Shown: piece after piece, positions 23,201-31,505 of the stretch
Layout: each line of letters starts with the position of its first letter
How positions within the stretch are numbered: position 1 is the stretch's first letter
NCBI GenBank assembly: GCA_003223215.1
Contig: QHYH01000140.1
Location: forward strand, 1-36,636
Length of the DNA stretch: 36,636 bases
Reading direction: 5' to 3'
DNA from: Acidobacteriota bacterium
GTDB taxonomy: Bacteria > Acidobacteriota > Terriglobia > Acidiferrales > UBA7541
Notes under the pieces: model-generated
Database searches by the model: none
Seen by the model: only the letters and a program-made list of their open reading frames with translations
What the model was told of the DNA's origin: nothing
Translations under genes and position numbers: made by a program

Positions 23201-24037
23201 ATGCGGGTGTTCGTACTGCGGCTTTCAAGATTTGCGGCTCGGGTAATTGTTTGCGGCGTCTTCGTCGCGGGCGGGCAGACAAACGGACAGCCGCGGAGCT
23301 ACGAGACGACGTTTTATCCGAGCGGAAAATTCAAGATTGAGGCGTACGTTTACAAGCCGGAGGGCACGGGACCGTTTCCAGTGGTGATTTACAACCACGG
23401 GTCGCCAGGGGGGCACGAACGAGAAGAGCGGCCGTTTGTTTATGTGGGGGAGATGCTGACGCACAGGGGTTACGTCGTGATAGTGCCGGAGCGGCGCGGC
23501 TACGGTAAGGCGGATGGCCCGACCTTTGGCGAAGCGATCGGAGAAGATCGTGGGCCACGATTCGTGGCGCGTGTGCAAGAAGAAACCGACGATGTGCTGG
23601 CGGTGGTGGAGTTCCTCAAGGCGCTGCCATACGCGGACACGAAGCGCGTGGCTGTGATGGGCTGGTCGATCGGGGGGATTGTCAGCGTGCTTGCGGCGAG
23701 CCGGTCTTCGGCGTTTCGCGTGGTAGTGGATCAGGCAGGCGGGGCGCTCACATGGGACCAAAGTCATGCGATGCAGCAAGCACTGAAAGAAGCAGCGGCG
23801 AAGATTCGAATTCCGCTGCAAGGAATGGTTGCGAAGAACGATCGCACGACCGAGTCCGTGAAAACTGTGGTGCATGAAGCGGAAGAGCACGGGGCGACCG
23901 CGAAGCTCATTGTGTACCCAGCCTTCGCGCCCCGGGATGCCGGAGGGGTTCCGCCCGGGCACATGATTTTTGGAAAGGAAGGTTGGAAGATTTGGGAAGG
24001 GGACCTGCAGGAGTTCTTGTCGAAGTATCTCAGATAG
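23201..24037 (+). CDS. Secreted alpha/beta hydrolase (dienelactone hydrolase/S9-like)
   Basis: A 278-aa alpha/beta-hydrolase with an N-terminal signal sequence (about 1-29, hydrophobic core VIVCGVFVAGG). The ATG at 23201 with AGGAAGGGA upstream is preferred over a longer frame from 23111 that places the signal internally. The fold signatures are the strand and oxyanion region PVVIYNHGSPG (about 60-70), the nucleophile elbow GWSIGG with S156, a likely acid at D214 (KND), and H254 in GHMIF. Substrates of such proteins are esters or short peptides; the sequence does not say which. It is convergent with another alpha/beta hydrolase, 185 bp away on the other strand, but the two are not close paralogues. 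Confidence 0.87.
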   Translation: MRVFVLRLSRFAARVIVCGVFVAGGQTNGQPRSYETTFYPSGKFKIEAYVYKPEGTGPFPVVIYNHGSPGGHEREERPFVYVGEMLTHRGYVVIVPERRGYGKADGPTFGEAIGEDRGPRFVARVQEETDDVLAVVEFLKALPYADTKRVAVMGWSIGGIVSVLAASRSSAFRVVVDQAGGALTWDQSHAMQQALKEAAAKIRIPLQGMVAKNDRTTESVKTVVHEAEEHGATAKLIVYPAFAPRDAGGVPPGHMIFGKEGWKIWEGDLQEFLSKYLR

Positions 24038-24222
24038 CCCTGACATGCAAAAGACGCGAAGAGAAGAGCCAAAGTGTCGGTCCAGATCTGACAGTCAGCC
24101 AACGTCCCGATTAGCCGGGTAACCGCTGAAGTTCGATTTTGGCAGGGAACTTACCAGAGTTATCGCACGCGTTGTGGCCTAGTTTCCCCTTACTGCAGGT
24201 CCGGAAGGTGCCAGCTTCGCTT

Positions 24223-25398
24223 TTAACGCGGCTGGCTGAGCTGCTTCAGCTTCTGCTCCGCGCTCTCGCGGATCGCCTTGCGTCGATCTTCCGGATCGGT
24301 GGTGTCGTGCGCCAACAGCTCAATGGCCTTCTGCGCATTCCGCCGCGCCAAGTCGTTCTGCCCGTCGGCAAGGTACGCGTCGCCGAGGCTGTCGTAAACA
24401 TTAGGTGAATTGGGGTACAGACTGGCGTTGAGCCTGAGAAAGGCGATCGCGCCTTTTTTGTCGCCGTTCTGAAGATGCTCATAGCCGATGCGGTTGAGGA
24501 CCACCTCGGGAACCACAGCGCCAATCGGATTTTTGCCAGAGGCTTCGGCGTAGAGCTGCGCGGCGTTGGCCGCGGCGCCGGGCTGCTCGAGCGCGTCGAG
24601 AAATTGGGTCTCCGGCGAGGCGTTCGGCGAACCTTTCGCCGGGGCGGCCTTGGGCGAACGCACTGCGACCGTGACCCAATCCACAATCGTCGCCGGAAGC
24701 TCCGGGTGCACGGCGAAGATCTCCACGCCGTGCCCGCCGGTCTTGTAGCGCACAAATCTCGTGTGCGGATTAGTCGAAAACGTGGAAAGCCATTGCATCA
24801 GATCGGAGACGCCGGGATCGGCGTCGTCGTCGGCGGTGGCGAGGAAGAGTGGCAGCGACGGATGCGCGCGCAGAAAATTGCGTCCGTCAATGTCGGTGAT
24901 TTCCGAGAGCAGTACCAGCGCCTTGATTTCGGGGTGCTTCATCGCCAGATGCACGGATTGGTTGACGCCGCAGCTGGCCCCGCCCACGACGAGAATGCCT
25001 GCAGAGACCGTTGGTTGCGCGACCAGAAATTTGTAAGCGGTTTCAACGTCCAGTGGCATCTTCTCGTTGAACACCACGTTGATCTCTTCCGGCGCGAGCT
25101 TGTCGATGGGCGTGCCTTCCGAATCGCCGTAGCCGCGCAGGTCCACCGTCATTACGTTCATACCGGCCGCCGTCATGCGCCTCGCAAGATCGTCCCACAC
25201 CTTGCGCTGACGATTGCACTGGTGCAGCAGAAGCACGCCGGGGCCCGACGCAGCCGTGGCCGAAAATGTCCCCTTGAGCTTCAACCCGTCGGGAGCTGTT
25301 AGGTCCACGACGCGCGGCGCAGGCGCCTGCTGCCCTGCGGCGGCGAAAGCAGGGACTAGGAACACAAAAAGCGTTTTGCAGAGGCTACGTGCCAGCAT
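24223..25398 (-). CDS. Secreted alpha/beta hydrolase fused to TPR repeats
   Basis: About 391 aa. A signal peptide (about 1-22, LFVFLVPAFAAAG) precedes an alpha/beta-hydrolase domain (about 28-245) with the oxyanion strand GVLLLHQCN, LRGYGDSEG, a nucleophile elbow GASCG (S142), an acid cluster TADDDAD (190-194) and H223 in GGHG. A linker rich in Ala/Pro/Ser (about 248-275) leads to a C-terminal helical region with at least one clear TPR (GYEHLQNGDKKGAIAFLRLN, then SPNVYDSLGDAYLADG), about 300-391. The ATG at 25398 has GGAGG in good position; the frame extension to 25458 is not needed. The fusion implies the hydrolase docks to another exported protein. TPR-rich exported proteins are abundant in the operon at 31506-36419. 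Confidence 0.87.
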   Translation of the reverse strand: MLARSLCKTLFVFLVPAFAAAGQQAPAPRVVDLTAPDGLKLKGTFSATAASGPGVLLLHQCNRQRKVWDDLARRMTAAGMNVMTVDLRGYGDSEGTPIDKLAPEEINVVFNEKMPLDVETAYKFLVAQPTVSAGILVVGGASCGVNQSVHLAMKHPEIKALVLLSEITDIDGRNFLRAHPSLPLFLATADDDADPGVSDLMQWLSTFSTNPHTRFVRYKTGGHGVEIFAVHPELPATIVDWVTVAVRSPKAAPAKGSPNASPETQFLDALEQPGAAANAAQLYAEASGKNPIGAVVPEVVLNRIGYEHLQNGDKKGAIAFLRLNASLYPNSPNVYDSLGDAYLADGQNDLARRNAQKAIELLAHDTTDPEDRRKAIRESAEQKLKQLSQPR

Positions 25399-25716
25399 TT
25401 GGAACCTCCCGGGGGTAGGTTGTCTATTTTGACTCAACCCACGGGCGAGGGTGAGCAATTGGACGACGGCTGAAGTCGCGAAGTTTCACATAGTTTTAGT
25501 ACGGACTTGATGTCTGGTTCGCCGAACTTACCAGGCCGGCAAATAAAAAGGGGATTTCGTGAAGGTGGCCAGTCGAGCTAGGCGGGCAAGTGCCTCAAAG
25601 GACTTGGTAGGCCATCTAATTACTGTGTTTTCCTTTAGGAGGTTGCTCTCTGTCAAATCTAACAGCTCCAAGCCCGATTATTCTTGATTCTAATAACACA
25701 GTGTGGGTCGTTTCCG

Positions 25717-26157
25717 ATGAAGAAGTCCCTTGGTTTCGCATCGATGGCTGCTGTCCTCTTGGTTCTCGGCTCTTATCATTATGGACGACCTATGAGCAAG
25801 GCACCGAGGACCTATACCCCACCTCCTCGCTCTATTCTGATATGCGGAATCAAAGACCGCCCTTGCGTGACCTATAGCGTTTTGTATCACGGAGCGACGA
25901 CAGCGTTTGGGGACTCCCATGGCGAGGGTGTGACTGACTACGAAAGAAAGACAATTTCCCTCGCGTGGAGCAACGACCGCTTCGAGAATGTCCGGGCTCT
26001 CGAGCATGAGGTTTTCCATGCAGCCCTCTGGGAACGCGGTTTTCGCGACACTGATAAGTGGGACATCCATGCGTGGATCTACTTCTCAGAAAGCTCTTTC
26101 CCTTTGCTTTTTCACGACAATCCTGAGTTCGTCAACTACATCACCGCCGGATACTAA
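25717..26157 (+). CDS. Small exported protein with HExxH motif (putative metallopeptidase)
   Basis: A 146-aa protein with a short signal-like N-terminus (MKKSLGFASMAAVLLVLGSY) followed by a proline-rich stretch. H97-E98-V-F-H101 in ALEHEVFHAAL is a zincin-type active-site motif, and H118 in WDIHAWIYFSE could be the third zinc ligand. The protein is short for a known metallopeptidase family, and none is recognised with confidence. The start at codon MKKS (25717) gives a proper signal peptide, but the ribosome-binding site is poor. The gene ends 26 bp before an IS relic, which may have removed downstream sequence. It could be a peptidase or a metal-binding protein whose HExxH is incidental. Confidence 0.6.
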   Translation: MKKSLGFASMAAVLLVLGSYHYGRPMSKAPRTYTPPPRSILICGIKDRPCVTYSVLYHGATTAFGDSHGEGVTDYERKTISLAWSNDRFENVRALEHEVFHAALWERGFRDTDKWDIHAWIYFSESSFPLLFHDNPEFVNYITAGY

Positions 26158-26182
26158 GCGCCGCGCACACGCGAATGATGAC

Positions 26183-26576
26183 TTCTGGACGACGGCAGAT
26201 CTCGAAAACAAGCTGCTTGATTTCAGGACCTACTTCAACAACCATCGCAGGCATACGGCACGGCAAGGGCGAACGCCGGATACGGCTGTGGCCCCACCAG
26301 TCGCCAATCTCCGCTCGTTTCGATGGCAACCTCATTGTCGATCCTTATATCAGACACCCATCGCTGCATGATTCTCCAAAGACTCGCGGCTTCGCTGCGG
26401 CATCCGGTCGACCTCGGTAAAACCTCCAAGAAATCATTCGGTGTTCTTGCATCGCAACGTCCTTCGCGGATCTGACCGTGTCACTGCAACCGAATGCGTT
26501 CCGAATATGAGACCCAGTTCACTTTCACAGTCTGATTACCAGTAAATTGGCCCGTGACAATTCGCCACCCACAGGC
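26183..26576 (+). mobile_element. IS relic B: transposase C-terminal third plus IS right end
   Basis: The frame 26183-26371 reads FWTTADLENKLLDFRTYFNN then HRRHTARQGRTPDTAVAPP and FRWQPHCRSLYQTPIAA then stop, the C-terminus of an rve-type transposase. The catalytic domain upstream is missing. The noncoding part 26372-26576 matches relic A at 9119-9372, including a 64-bp identical block. The element is dead. The remaining ~200 bp up to the lipase stop (26577-26775) hold nothing recognisable. Confidence 0.8.
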
Positions 26577-26775
26577 CGACCGAACTTTAGTCTCCTCCAG
26601 AGTTTTCGCAGTGACGCATCTCGTATGAACTGGAAAAGCTAGATGGGGCGAAATTCTGGACGCCGAAAAGATGAAGAAATGCGTATGGGTAAATCTCCAG
26701 CTAGTTCCTTCAGGCACTCCGTGGGAAGACGCCGTGCGCGGCCCCGCGGCAGGAATCCACGTAAAATGCGATGAA

Positions 26776-27690
26776 TCAGTGCGCAACGCTGCCGGAGGAG
26801 GAAAGCGTCTTGGCGGGAGCGGACCCGTGAGCCGCGGCATACGCGGCCTGCATGTCTTTATCCAGCTTGAGGCGATAGAGCGCCCAGTCCTGGAGACTTG
26901 CGACGTAGCCGGCGATACGATGATTTTCAAACACCCTTTTGAAGTTGGTGACAAGGCTCAAGACAAAAGAAAAGAACAGACCGATGGAGTTGGGATCCTC
27001 GATCAAGGCTCCTGAACGCTCGATGTAGCGCAAGTCGCCGGCCTGCCGGTAGCCAAACCCAAAAGGCACGCGGGGCACAATGTCCGAGGAATGGACCTGT
27101 CGATAGACAGGGACTTTCCAGAGCTGGCTAGCAAATTCACCGGTGCCGACGCGAGGGCAGCCGTAGGTATAGCAAGCGGCGATGCGGTCCGACGGTTGAA
27201 TGCGAGTGGAGGCAATGACGGCAAGAGCGCCGCCAAGGCTGTGACCGGTTATGTAGAGCGGCAGGGAGACGGCGAGCGCGCCGACGGCTGCGGCGATATC
27301 GTCTTGCACGAGAGCGTAGGCTTTGCTGAATCCATCGGAGATTCTCGCGCCGGATTTATCGCGGTAAAAGCGAATGTCCATATCGGTGAGGATATTGCGG
27401 TAGTCCTGCGTGGTCCCGCGGAAAGCCAGGACAGCGAAGCGGTCATTGCGAGCGAGACAGGCGCACGTGGCGTCGCGACTGAATCCGCGCACGAACTCGA
27501 GGCCCAGTTCCTTGAGAGAATCTCGGAGCTGCTGCTCCTGGCCAGCTTCAAACTCGACATATGCCAATTCGGAACAGCGCGCCATGAGCCAGGCAGTGCG
27601 GTCCGAGTAAGCGGCACGCATCACTGGAAGATTGAGAAGGGAAGAATTGTGGTTCGAGTCGTAATATTTGCTGCGATTAGGTTTGTTCAT
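26776..27690 (-). CDS. Class 3 lipase (Lipase_3 family)
   Basis: About 304 aa, with the alpha/beta-hydrolase core of class 3 (fungal-type) lipases. The oxyanion region is LAFRGTTQDYRN (about 88-99), the nucleophile S151 lies in ITGHSLGGALA, followed by TYGCPRVG, then D203 in HSSDIVPRVP and H257 in ENHRIAGY, giving a complete Ser-Asp-His triad. No signal peptide is obvious; the N-terminus is polar (MNKPNRSKYYDSN). The ATG at 27690 is used; an in-frame GTG at 27735 is an alternative and neither has a strong ribosome-binding site. The protein ends in an Ala/Ser-rich tail. It lies between two relics of one IS family (26183-26576 and 28024-28148), which suggests acquisition or rearrangement by that IS. 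Triacylglycerol or phospholipid esters are likely substrates. Confidence 0.87.
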   Translation of the reverse strand: MNKPNRSKYYDSNHNSSLLNLPVMRAAYSDRTAWLMARCSELAYVEFEAGQEQQLRDSLKELGLEFVRGFSRDATCACLARNDRFAVLAFRGTTQDYRNILTDMDIRFYRDKSGARISDGFSKAYALVQDDIAAAVGALAVSLPLYITGHSLGGALAVIASTRIQPSDRIAACYTYGCPRVGTGEFASQLWKVPVYRQVHSSDIVPRVPFGFGYRQAGDLRYIERSGALIEDPNSIGLFFSFVLSLVTNFKRVFENHRIAGYVASLQDWALYRLKLDKDMQAAYAAAHGSAPAKTLSSSGSVAH

Positions 27691-28023
27691 GACGATATCC
27701 AGCCCGACGGGCTTTACGGCGCTGAGAACTCGCACTCAATTCCAAACCAAGTGAACGGAGCAGACCCCGAGAGACTTGGCTCTGTCCATGGTCGGTTCTG
27801 CTTTTTGACGAGTATGCCAATTTCTCGGCTCCTGACGATTACCATAAACAACTCGCTAGATGCGAGTGTTATAGCCCACGCGGTGAAGAGAGCGGAAAGC
27901 ATAACGAGCATTCGGAAGAGTTTCGTCTACTCGATGGCTATGTATTGTACTCCGAGCACTAAATTGATGACACTTTTTCAATTGGCGGCATATCGGACGT
28001 GGCGTTCTCGAAAATAGTTCTTG
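27691..28023. other. Intergenic stretch upstream of the lipase gene
   Basis: About 330 bp. A leftward 65-aa frame (27714-27911) begins with a hydrophobic run, MLVMLSALFTAWAITLASS, but has no ribosome-binding site and overlaps the possible early lipase start; it is not called. The promoter of the lipase gene is expected here, but no convincing -35/-10 pair was picked out. Confidence 0.35.
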
Positions 28024-28148
28024 GCGTTCCACATCCAAATCGACAAAGACGTGGTTCGAAGGATTCTCGCCCAGCACTGCCGGGCGGGCAGAACTCCGAT
28101 GATCCTTCCTGGCTGACTTTCCTGGGCCACATGAAAGACAGCCTCTGG
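28024..28148 (+). pseudogene. IS relic C: N-terminal/pre-catalytic part of an rve transposase
   Basis: The top strand reads AFHIQIDKDVVRRILAQHC, and after a one-base shift GQNSDDPSWLTFLGHMKDSLW. This is the segment between the helix-turn-helix and the first catalytic Asp in the same transposase type whose C-terminus is FRWQxHCRSLYQTP (relics A and B). It stops abruptly at about 28148. From there to the receptor start at 28317 nothing is recognised. Confidence 0.65.
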
Positions 28149-28316
28149 ATTCGCCAGAGACCCGCACCCCAATCTTGCTGGGCCACCTCACTCAGGGATT
28201 GAAATTGGCGAAGACGGGCATGTTCACTGGCTGGACAAGGGCGCCTGCGATAGTAGTGAATCGGATGGCACTACTCACGAGACAATTGGGAATTAGCCTT
28301 TTGGCTAGACAAGCAC

Positions 28317-30914
28317 ATGACTTTAGTCCGATCAGTAGTTCGCCAAATCGCGCCTTTGAACATCTTCTTGTGGCAAGTGGCGGCCGCGTCTGTGTTCATG
28401 CTCGCAACGTTCCCGGCCCATGGGCAGGCAACCAAGTCCGACAGCGAGAAGGTGCCTCTGGGATCTATCCACGGGACCCTCACCACGACGCAGGACGACC
28501 CCTCGAGCGGGCTAGCAGGGATTTCCCTAAGGCTGACCAAGGAGCCTCCCGACGGCAGCCCTCTGATCGCCGACACGGATGATGCCGGGCACTACGAGTT
28601 CAAGAACCTGAAGCCTGGAACCTATACGATTTCCATAAGTCAACCGGGATTCAAGCCCTTTACCAAGTTCCTTAGCCTCCATGCCGGAGAGGCGGCCGTC
28701 GTGGACATCCGGGTCGAACTCCAGACCGTCACGGAAAGGGTTGAGGTCAGCGAAGAGACTCAGTCCATCGCGACCGAGGACATAACGGCCCCGAGCGTGG
28801 AACTTACGCAGCGTCAGTTGATTTCGCTTCCAACGGCGCAGGAAAAGATCCGAGAAGTCCTTCCGGTGACCCCCGGAGTGGTGAAAACGCAGGATGGAAA
28901 GTTGAACTTCAAAGGCGCGGACGAGAATCAGAGCTTATTGCTCGTCAATTCCGCCAGGACCACCGATCCAGTGACCGGGAGCTTCGCGGTGCCTGTGCCA
29001 ACCGATGCCGTACAATCCTTCGCCGTTTACAAGACACCTTATAACGCTGGCCTGGGAAGCTTTTCCGGCGGGTTAACTCAGCTTGAAACCAAACCACCGG
29101 ACGATGGGTGGAGCTACAGACTAAAGAGTTTTATTCCTTCGGTACTCGGGAAGAACGGGAGCATGATCGGACTCCAGGAGGCGACCCCGGGGTTCGACTT
29201 CAGCGCACCACTGCTCAAACACAAACTGCTCTTTTCGGAGATTTTCCAGTACGACATGAAAAAGCGAACGGTGCGAGGCTTACCCTGGCCTTTTGACATC
29301 AGCAAGAAGCAGGGGTTTAGCACATTTTCGACGCTCGAAGCGATCCTGTCCAAGACACACGTGGTAACCCTAACGGTGAACGCATACCCGCTGCGGGTCC
29401 AGCATGCGGATATCAATGCTCTCGTTCCTCAGCCTGCTTCGAACGACCTGAACCAAAAGGGCGTGACGGTGGGTCTAACGGATCGGTACCAGTTTAGCTC
29501 CGGCGCAATCTTCAGCACCGTTGCGCAGTACACACGGTTTGACAGCAATGCGCATGGTCAGGGGCCTGCGGACATGCTAATCACACCGGAAGGATGGGGC
29601 GGGGATTTTTTCAATCAATGGTCACGCAGGGGCAAGGAACTTCAAGTGGTCTCCGCGTACCAATTCGTAGAGAAACATTGGCTCGGCCACCACGAGCTCC
29701 GCGCGGGCGGGGATATCGATCATCGGTCATACGTAGGAGTCAGCAGTTCGCATCCAGTGCAGATACTTCGTCGGGACGGGACTCTGGCGGAGGAGATTAC
29801 GTTTCTTCCAGGGACCATGCAGAACGCGTCGGACTCGGCAGTGGCCGAGTTCGTCCAGGATCATTGGGTTCTGGACTCCCACTGGGCCCTAGATCTGGGG
29901 ACCCGTTTGTCGAGCGAAACAAATGGCTGGTCCGCGGCGGTGGCTCCGCGCGCCGGTGTGGCTTATTCCCCAGGCAATGAGGGCAAGACCGTAATTCGGA
30001 CGGGCGTTGGCTTGTTCTACAGTTTGCTGCCGCTTCTTGCCGGAGACTTCGCAGCCAACCCGACTCAAGTGATTACGCCGTTCGATACAGCGGGCTTGCA
30101 GAGTGGGCTCCCCGTGACCTACACCAATGTCTATGTTGGCGGATCGAACCCTCTGACAGCCAGCAGTTTGCCAAGCCAGCTGAACACGACACCACGCAAC
30201 CTCACATGGAATGTCGCGATGGAACAAGAGTTGCGGAAAAACTGGCTTTTGCGCGTCGGTTACATCGATAGCCACACGACGTACCTCTTTGCAGTGAATC
30301 CGTTCACCGCTGCGGCCGGTGGGCAATCCTTTTTGGCTCTTACGAACATGGGCTCTTCGCATTATCGCGAGCTGGAAGGTACCGCGCGTTTCATCTTTCA
30401 TCGAACCGATGAGATAAATGTCTCCTACATCCGGAGCCGTACACGCGGAGATTTGAATAATCTTTCTGCTGTGCTCATTCCTTTCGAACAGCCGGTCATT
30501 CGGCCAAATGTGTATGGCATCCTGCCTTACGATGTGCCCAACCGGGTTGTGACCTGGGGGATTTTTTCTCTGCCGAAAAACCTCAAGTTCAGTCCCATCG
30601 CAGATCTACACTCCGGCTATACCTACTCCAATATCGATACGCTGCAAAATTATGTGGGGACGCCAAACGGGCAGCGCTTTGCTTCATTTTTCACACTAGA
30701 TGTGAAAGTCTATCGCCAGTTCCGAATTCCTTTTCTTGGCTCGGAGCATGGGAAGGGCAAGGGGCATCACGTGCGGCTTGGTTTCTACTCGCTGAACGTG
30801 ACGAATCACGGCAATTTTAACGCGGTGTACAACAACGTGACATCGCCAAACTTTGGCCATTTCGCCGGGTTCCTGGACCGGCGCGAAGGGGCCGTCATCG
30901 ACTTTATCGACTGA
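28317..30914 (+). CDS. TonB-dependent receptor-like outer-membrane protein (Oar/CarboxypepD_reg type)
   Basis: An 865-aa outer-membrane beta-barrel protein. A signal peptide (about 1-37, ending PAHGQA) is followed by a carboxypeptidase-regulatory-like Ig fold (about 48-132: GSIHGTLTTTQDD, then DDAGHYEFKNLKPGTYTISI), a plug-like domain (about 140-245) with LPVTPGVVKTQDGKLNFKGA, and a barrel of about 600 residues rich in alternating aromatic/polar strands, ending GFLDRREGAVIDFID. This order is typical of acidobacterial TonB-dependent/Oar-like receptors, which import large nutrients or act in adhesion. No clear TonB box is visible and no strong ribosome-binding site precedes the ATG, so the exact start is less certain. 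It is shorter than the usual ~1100 aa of acidobacterial Oar proteins. Its 3' end faces integrase relics and the TPR operon. Confidence 0.87.
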   Translation: MTLVRSVVRQIAPLNIFLWQVAAASVFMLATFPAHGQATKSDSEKVPLGSIHGTLTTTQDDPSSGLAGISLRLTKEPPDGSPLIADTDDAGHYEFKNLKPGTYTISISQPGFKPFTKFLSLHAGEAAVVDIRVELQTVTERVEVSEETQSIATEDITAPSVELTQRQLISLPTAQEKIREVLPVTPGVVKTQDGKLNFKGADENQSLLLVNSARTTDPVTGSFAVPVPTDAVQSFAVYKTPYNAGLGSFSGGLTQLETKPPDDGWSYRLKSFIPSVLGKNGSMIGLQEATPGFDFSAPLLKHKLLFSEIFQYDMKKRTVRGLPWPFDISKKQGFSTFSTLEAILSKTHVVTLTVNAYPLRVQHADINALVPQPASNDLNQKGVTVGLTDRYQFSSGAIFSTVAQYTRFDSNAHGQGPADMLITPEGWGGDFFNQWSRRGKELQVVSAYQFVEKHWLGHHELRAGGDIDHRSYVGVSSSHPVQILRRDGTLAEEITFLPGTMQNASDSAVAEFVQDHWVLDSHWALDLGTRLSSETNGWSAAVAPRAGVAYSPGNEGKTVIRTGVGLFYSLLPLLAGDFAANPTQVITPFDTAGLQSGLPVTYTNVYVGGSNPLTASSLPSQLNTTPRNLTWNVAMEQELRKNWLLRVGYIDSHTTYLFAVNPFTAAAGGQSFLALTNMGSSHYRELEGTARFIFHRTDEINVSYIRSRTRGDLNNLSAVLIPFEQPVIRPNVYGILPYDVPNRVVTWGIFSLPKNLKFSPIADLHSGYTYSNIDTLQNYVGTPNGQRFASFFTLDVKVYRQFRIPFLGSEHGKGKGHHVRLGFYSLNVTNHGNFNAVYNNVTSPNFGHFAGFLDRREGAVIDFID

Positions 30915-30979
30915 GCCGTCCGTTTCGTTCCGAATCGGGGAACAGCAAGGGAACAACAAGCCCCGAACACCGTGCAAAA

Positions 30980-31250
30980 CCGAAAGCGGCTTCCTAATTC
31001 GCGTGCAGAAGAGGAGTCCAGCTTTGCGGTTGCCAACGAACTGTCTGAGCAGTGCGGCAATCGCCGGGTGAAGATCGACCTGACGATACGCATTCACTGT
31101 CTTGAGCCGCTGTTCGATCTACCCACGACGAACCTTTTGTTGGACGTGGAGCGTCAAGAAGTCGGCGGAGATGTGCTTATCGATTTCGATGCCCAGCGCC
31201 TCTCCGATTCTTAAACCCGCCGCACCACAGAGAATGAAGATCACACGTTT
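30980..31250 (-). pseudogene. Tyrosine recombinase (phage integrase) fragment 1
   Basis: Read leftward from 31250: KRVIFILCGAAGLRIGEALG, then EIDKHISADFLTLHVQQKVRR, an in-frame TAG at 31119-31121, then IEQRLKTVNAYRQVDLHP and AALLRQFVGNRKAGLLF. The catalytic Arg of box I (GLRIGEAL) and the following strand are recognisable; box II (HxxR) and the Tyr are missing. The nonsense codon and truncations make it non-functional. Confidence 0.75.
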
Positions 31251-31273
31251 TCGCGGTTTCCTCCACCTGGCCA

Positions 31274-31489
31274 CAGTGAATGCCATGTGATCCCGTGCAT
31301 CCCAACTTTTTTGCACGCCGGCCTCAACTGACGCCACAAGAGATTGTGTCGATTCAACGGTTGACCCGCTTCTCTATGAAAGACGAGTTCGTCTGGCTGA
31401 ACGCTGTTCGTGCGAAGCCTTGCAAGAGTCTCGCTCGCCTGGCCACTGAGAGGGATGAGCCGCACACTTCTCTTCGATTTCGGCGTGAG
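31274..31489 (-). pseudogene. Tyrosine recombinase (phage integrase) fragment 2
   Basis: Read leftward from 31489: LTPKSKRSVRLIPLSGQASE, then DELVFHREAGQPLNRHNLLW, then QLRPACKKVGMHGITWHSL. This is the middle of a different tyrosine recombinase: the T-K-[S/T]-xRxIPL strand up to the start of box II, where the expected H-x-L-R-H becomes WHSLW. It lacks box I and the catalytic Tyr. It abuts fragment 1 at about 31260 and the TPR gene at 31506. Confidence 0.7.
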
Positions 31490-31505
31490 CTGGTTAAACC
31501 AAGAG

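Noticed and set aside
27091-28017. Long rightward frame opposite the lipase gene
   Set aside because: It mirrors the lipase coding strand, which has a full catalytic triad; no motif is present in the mirror frame.
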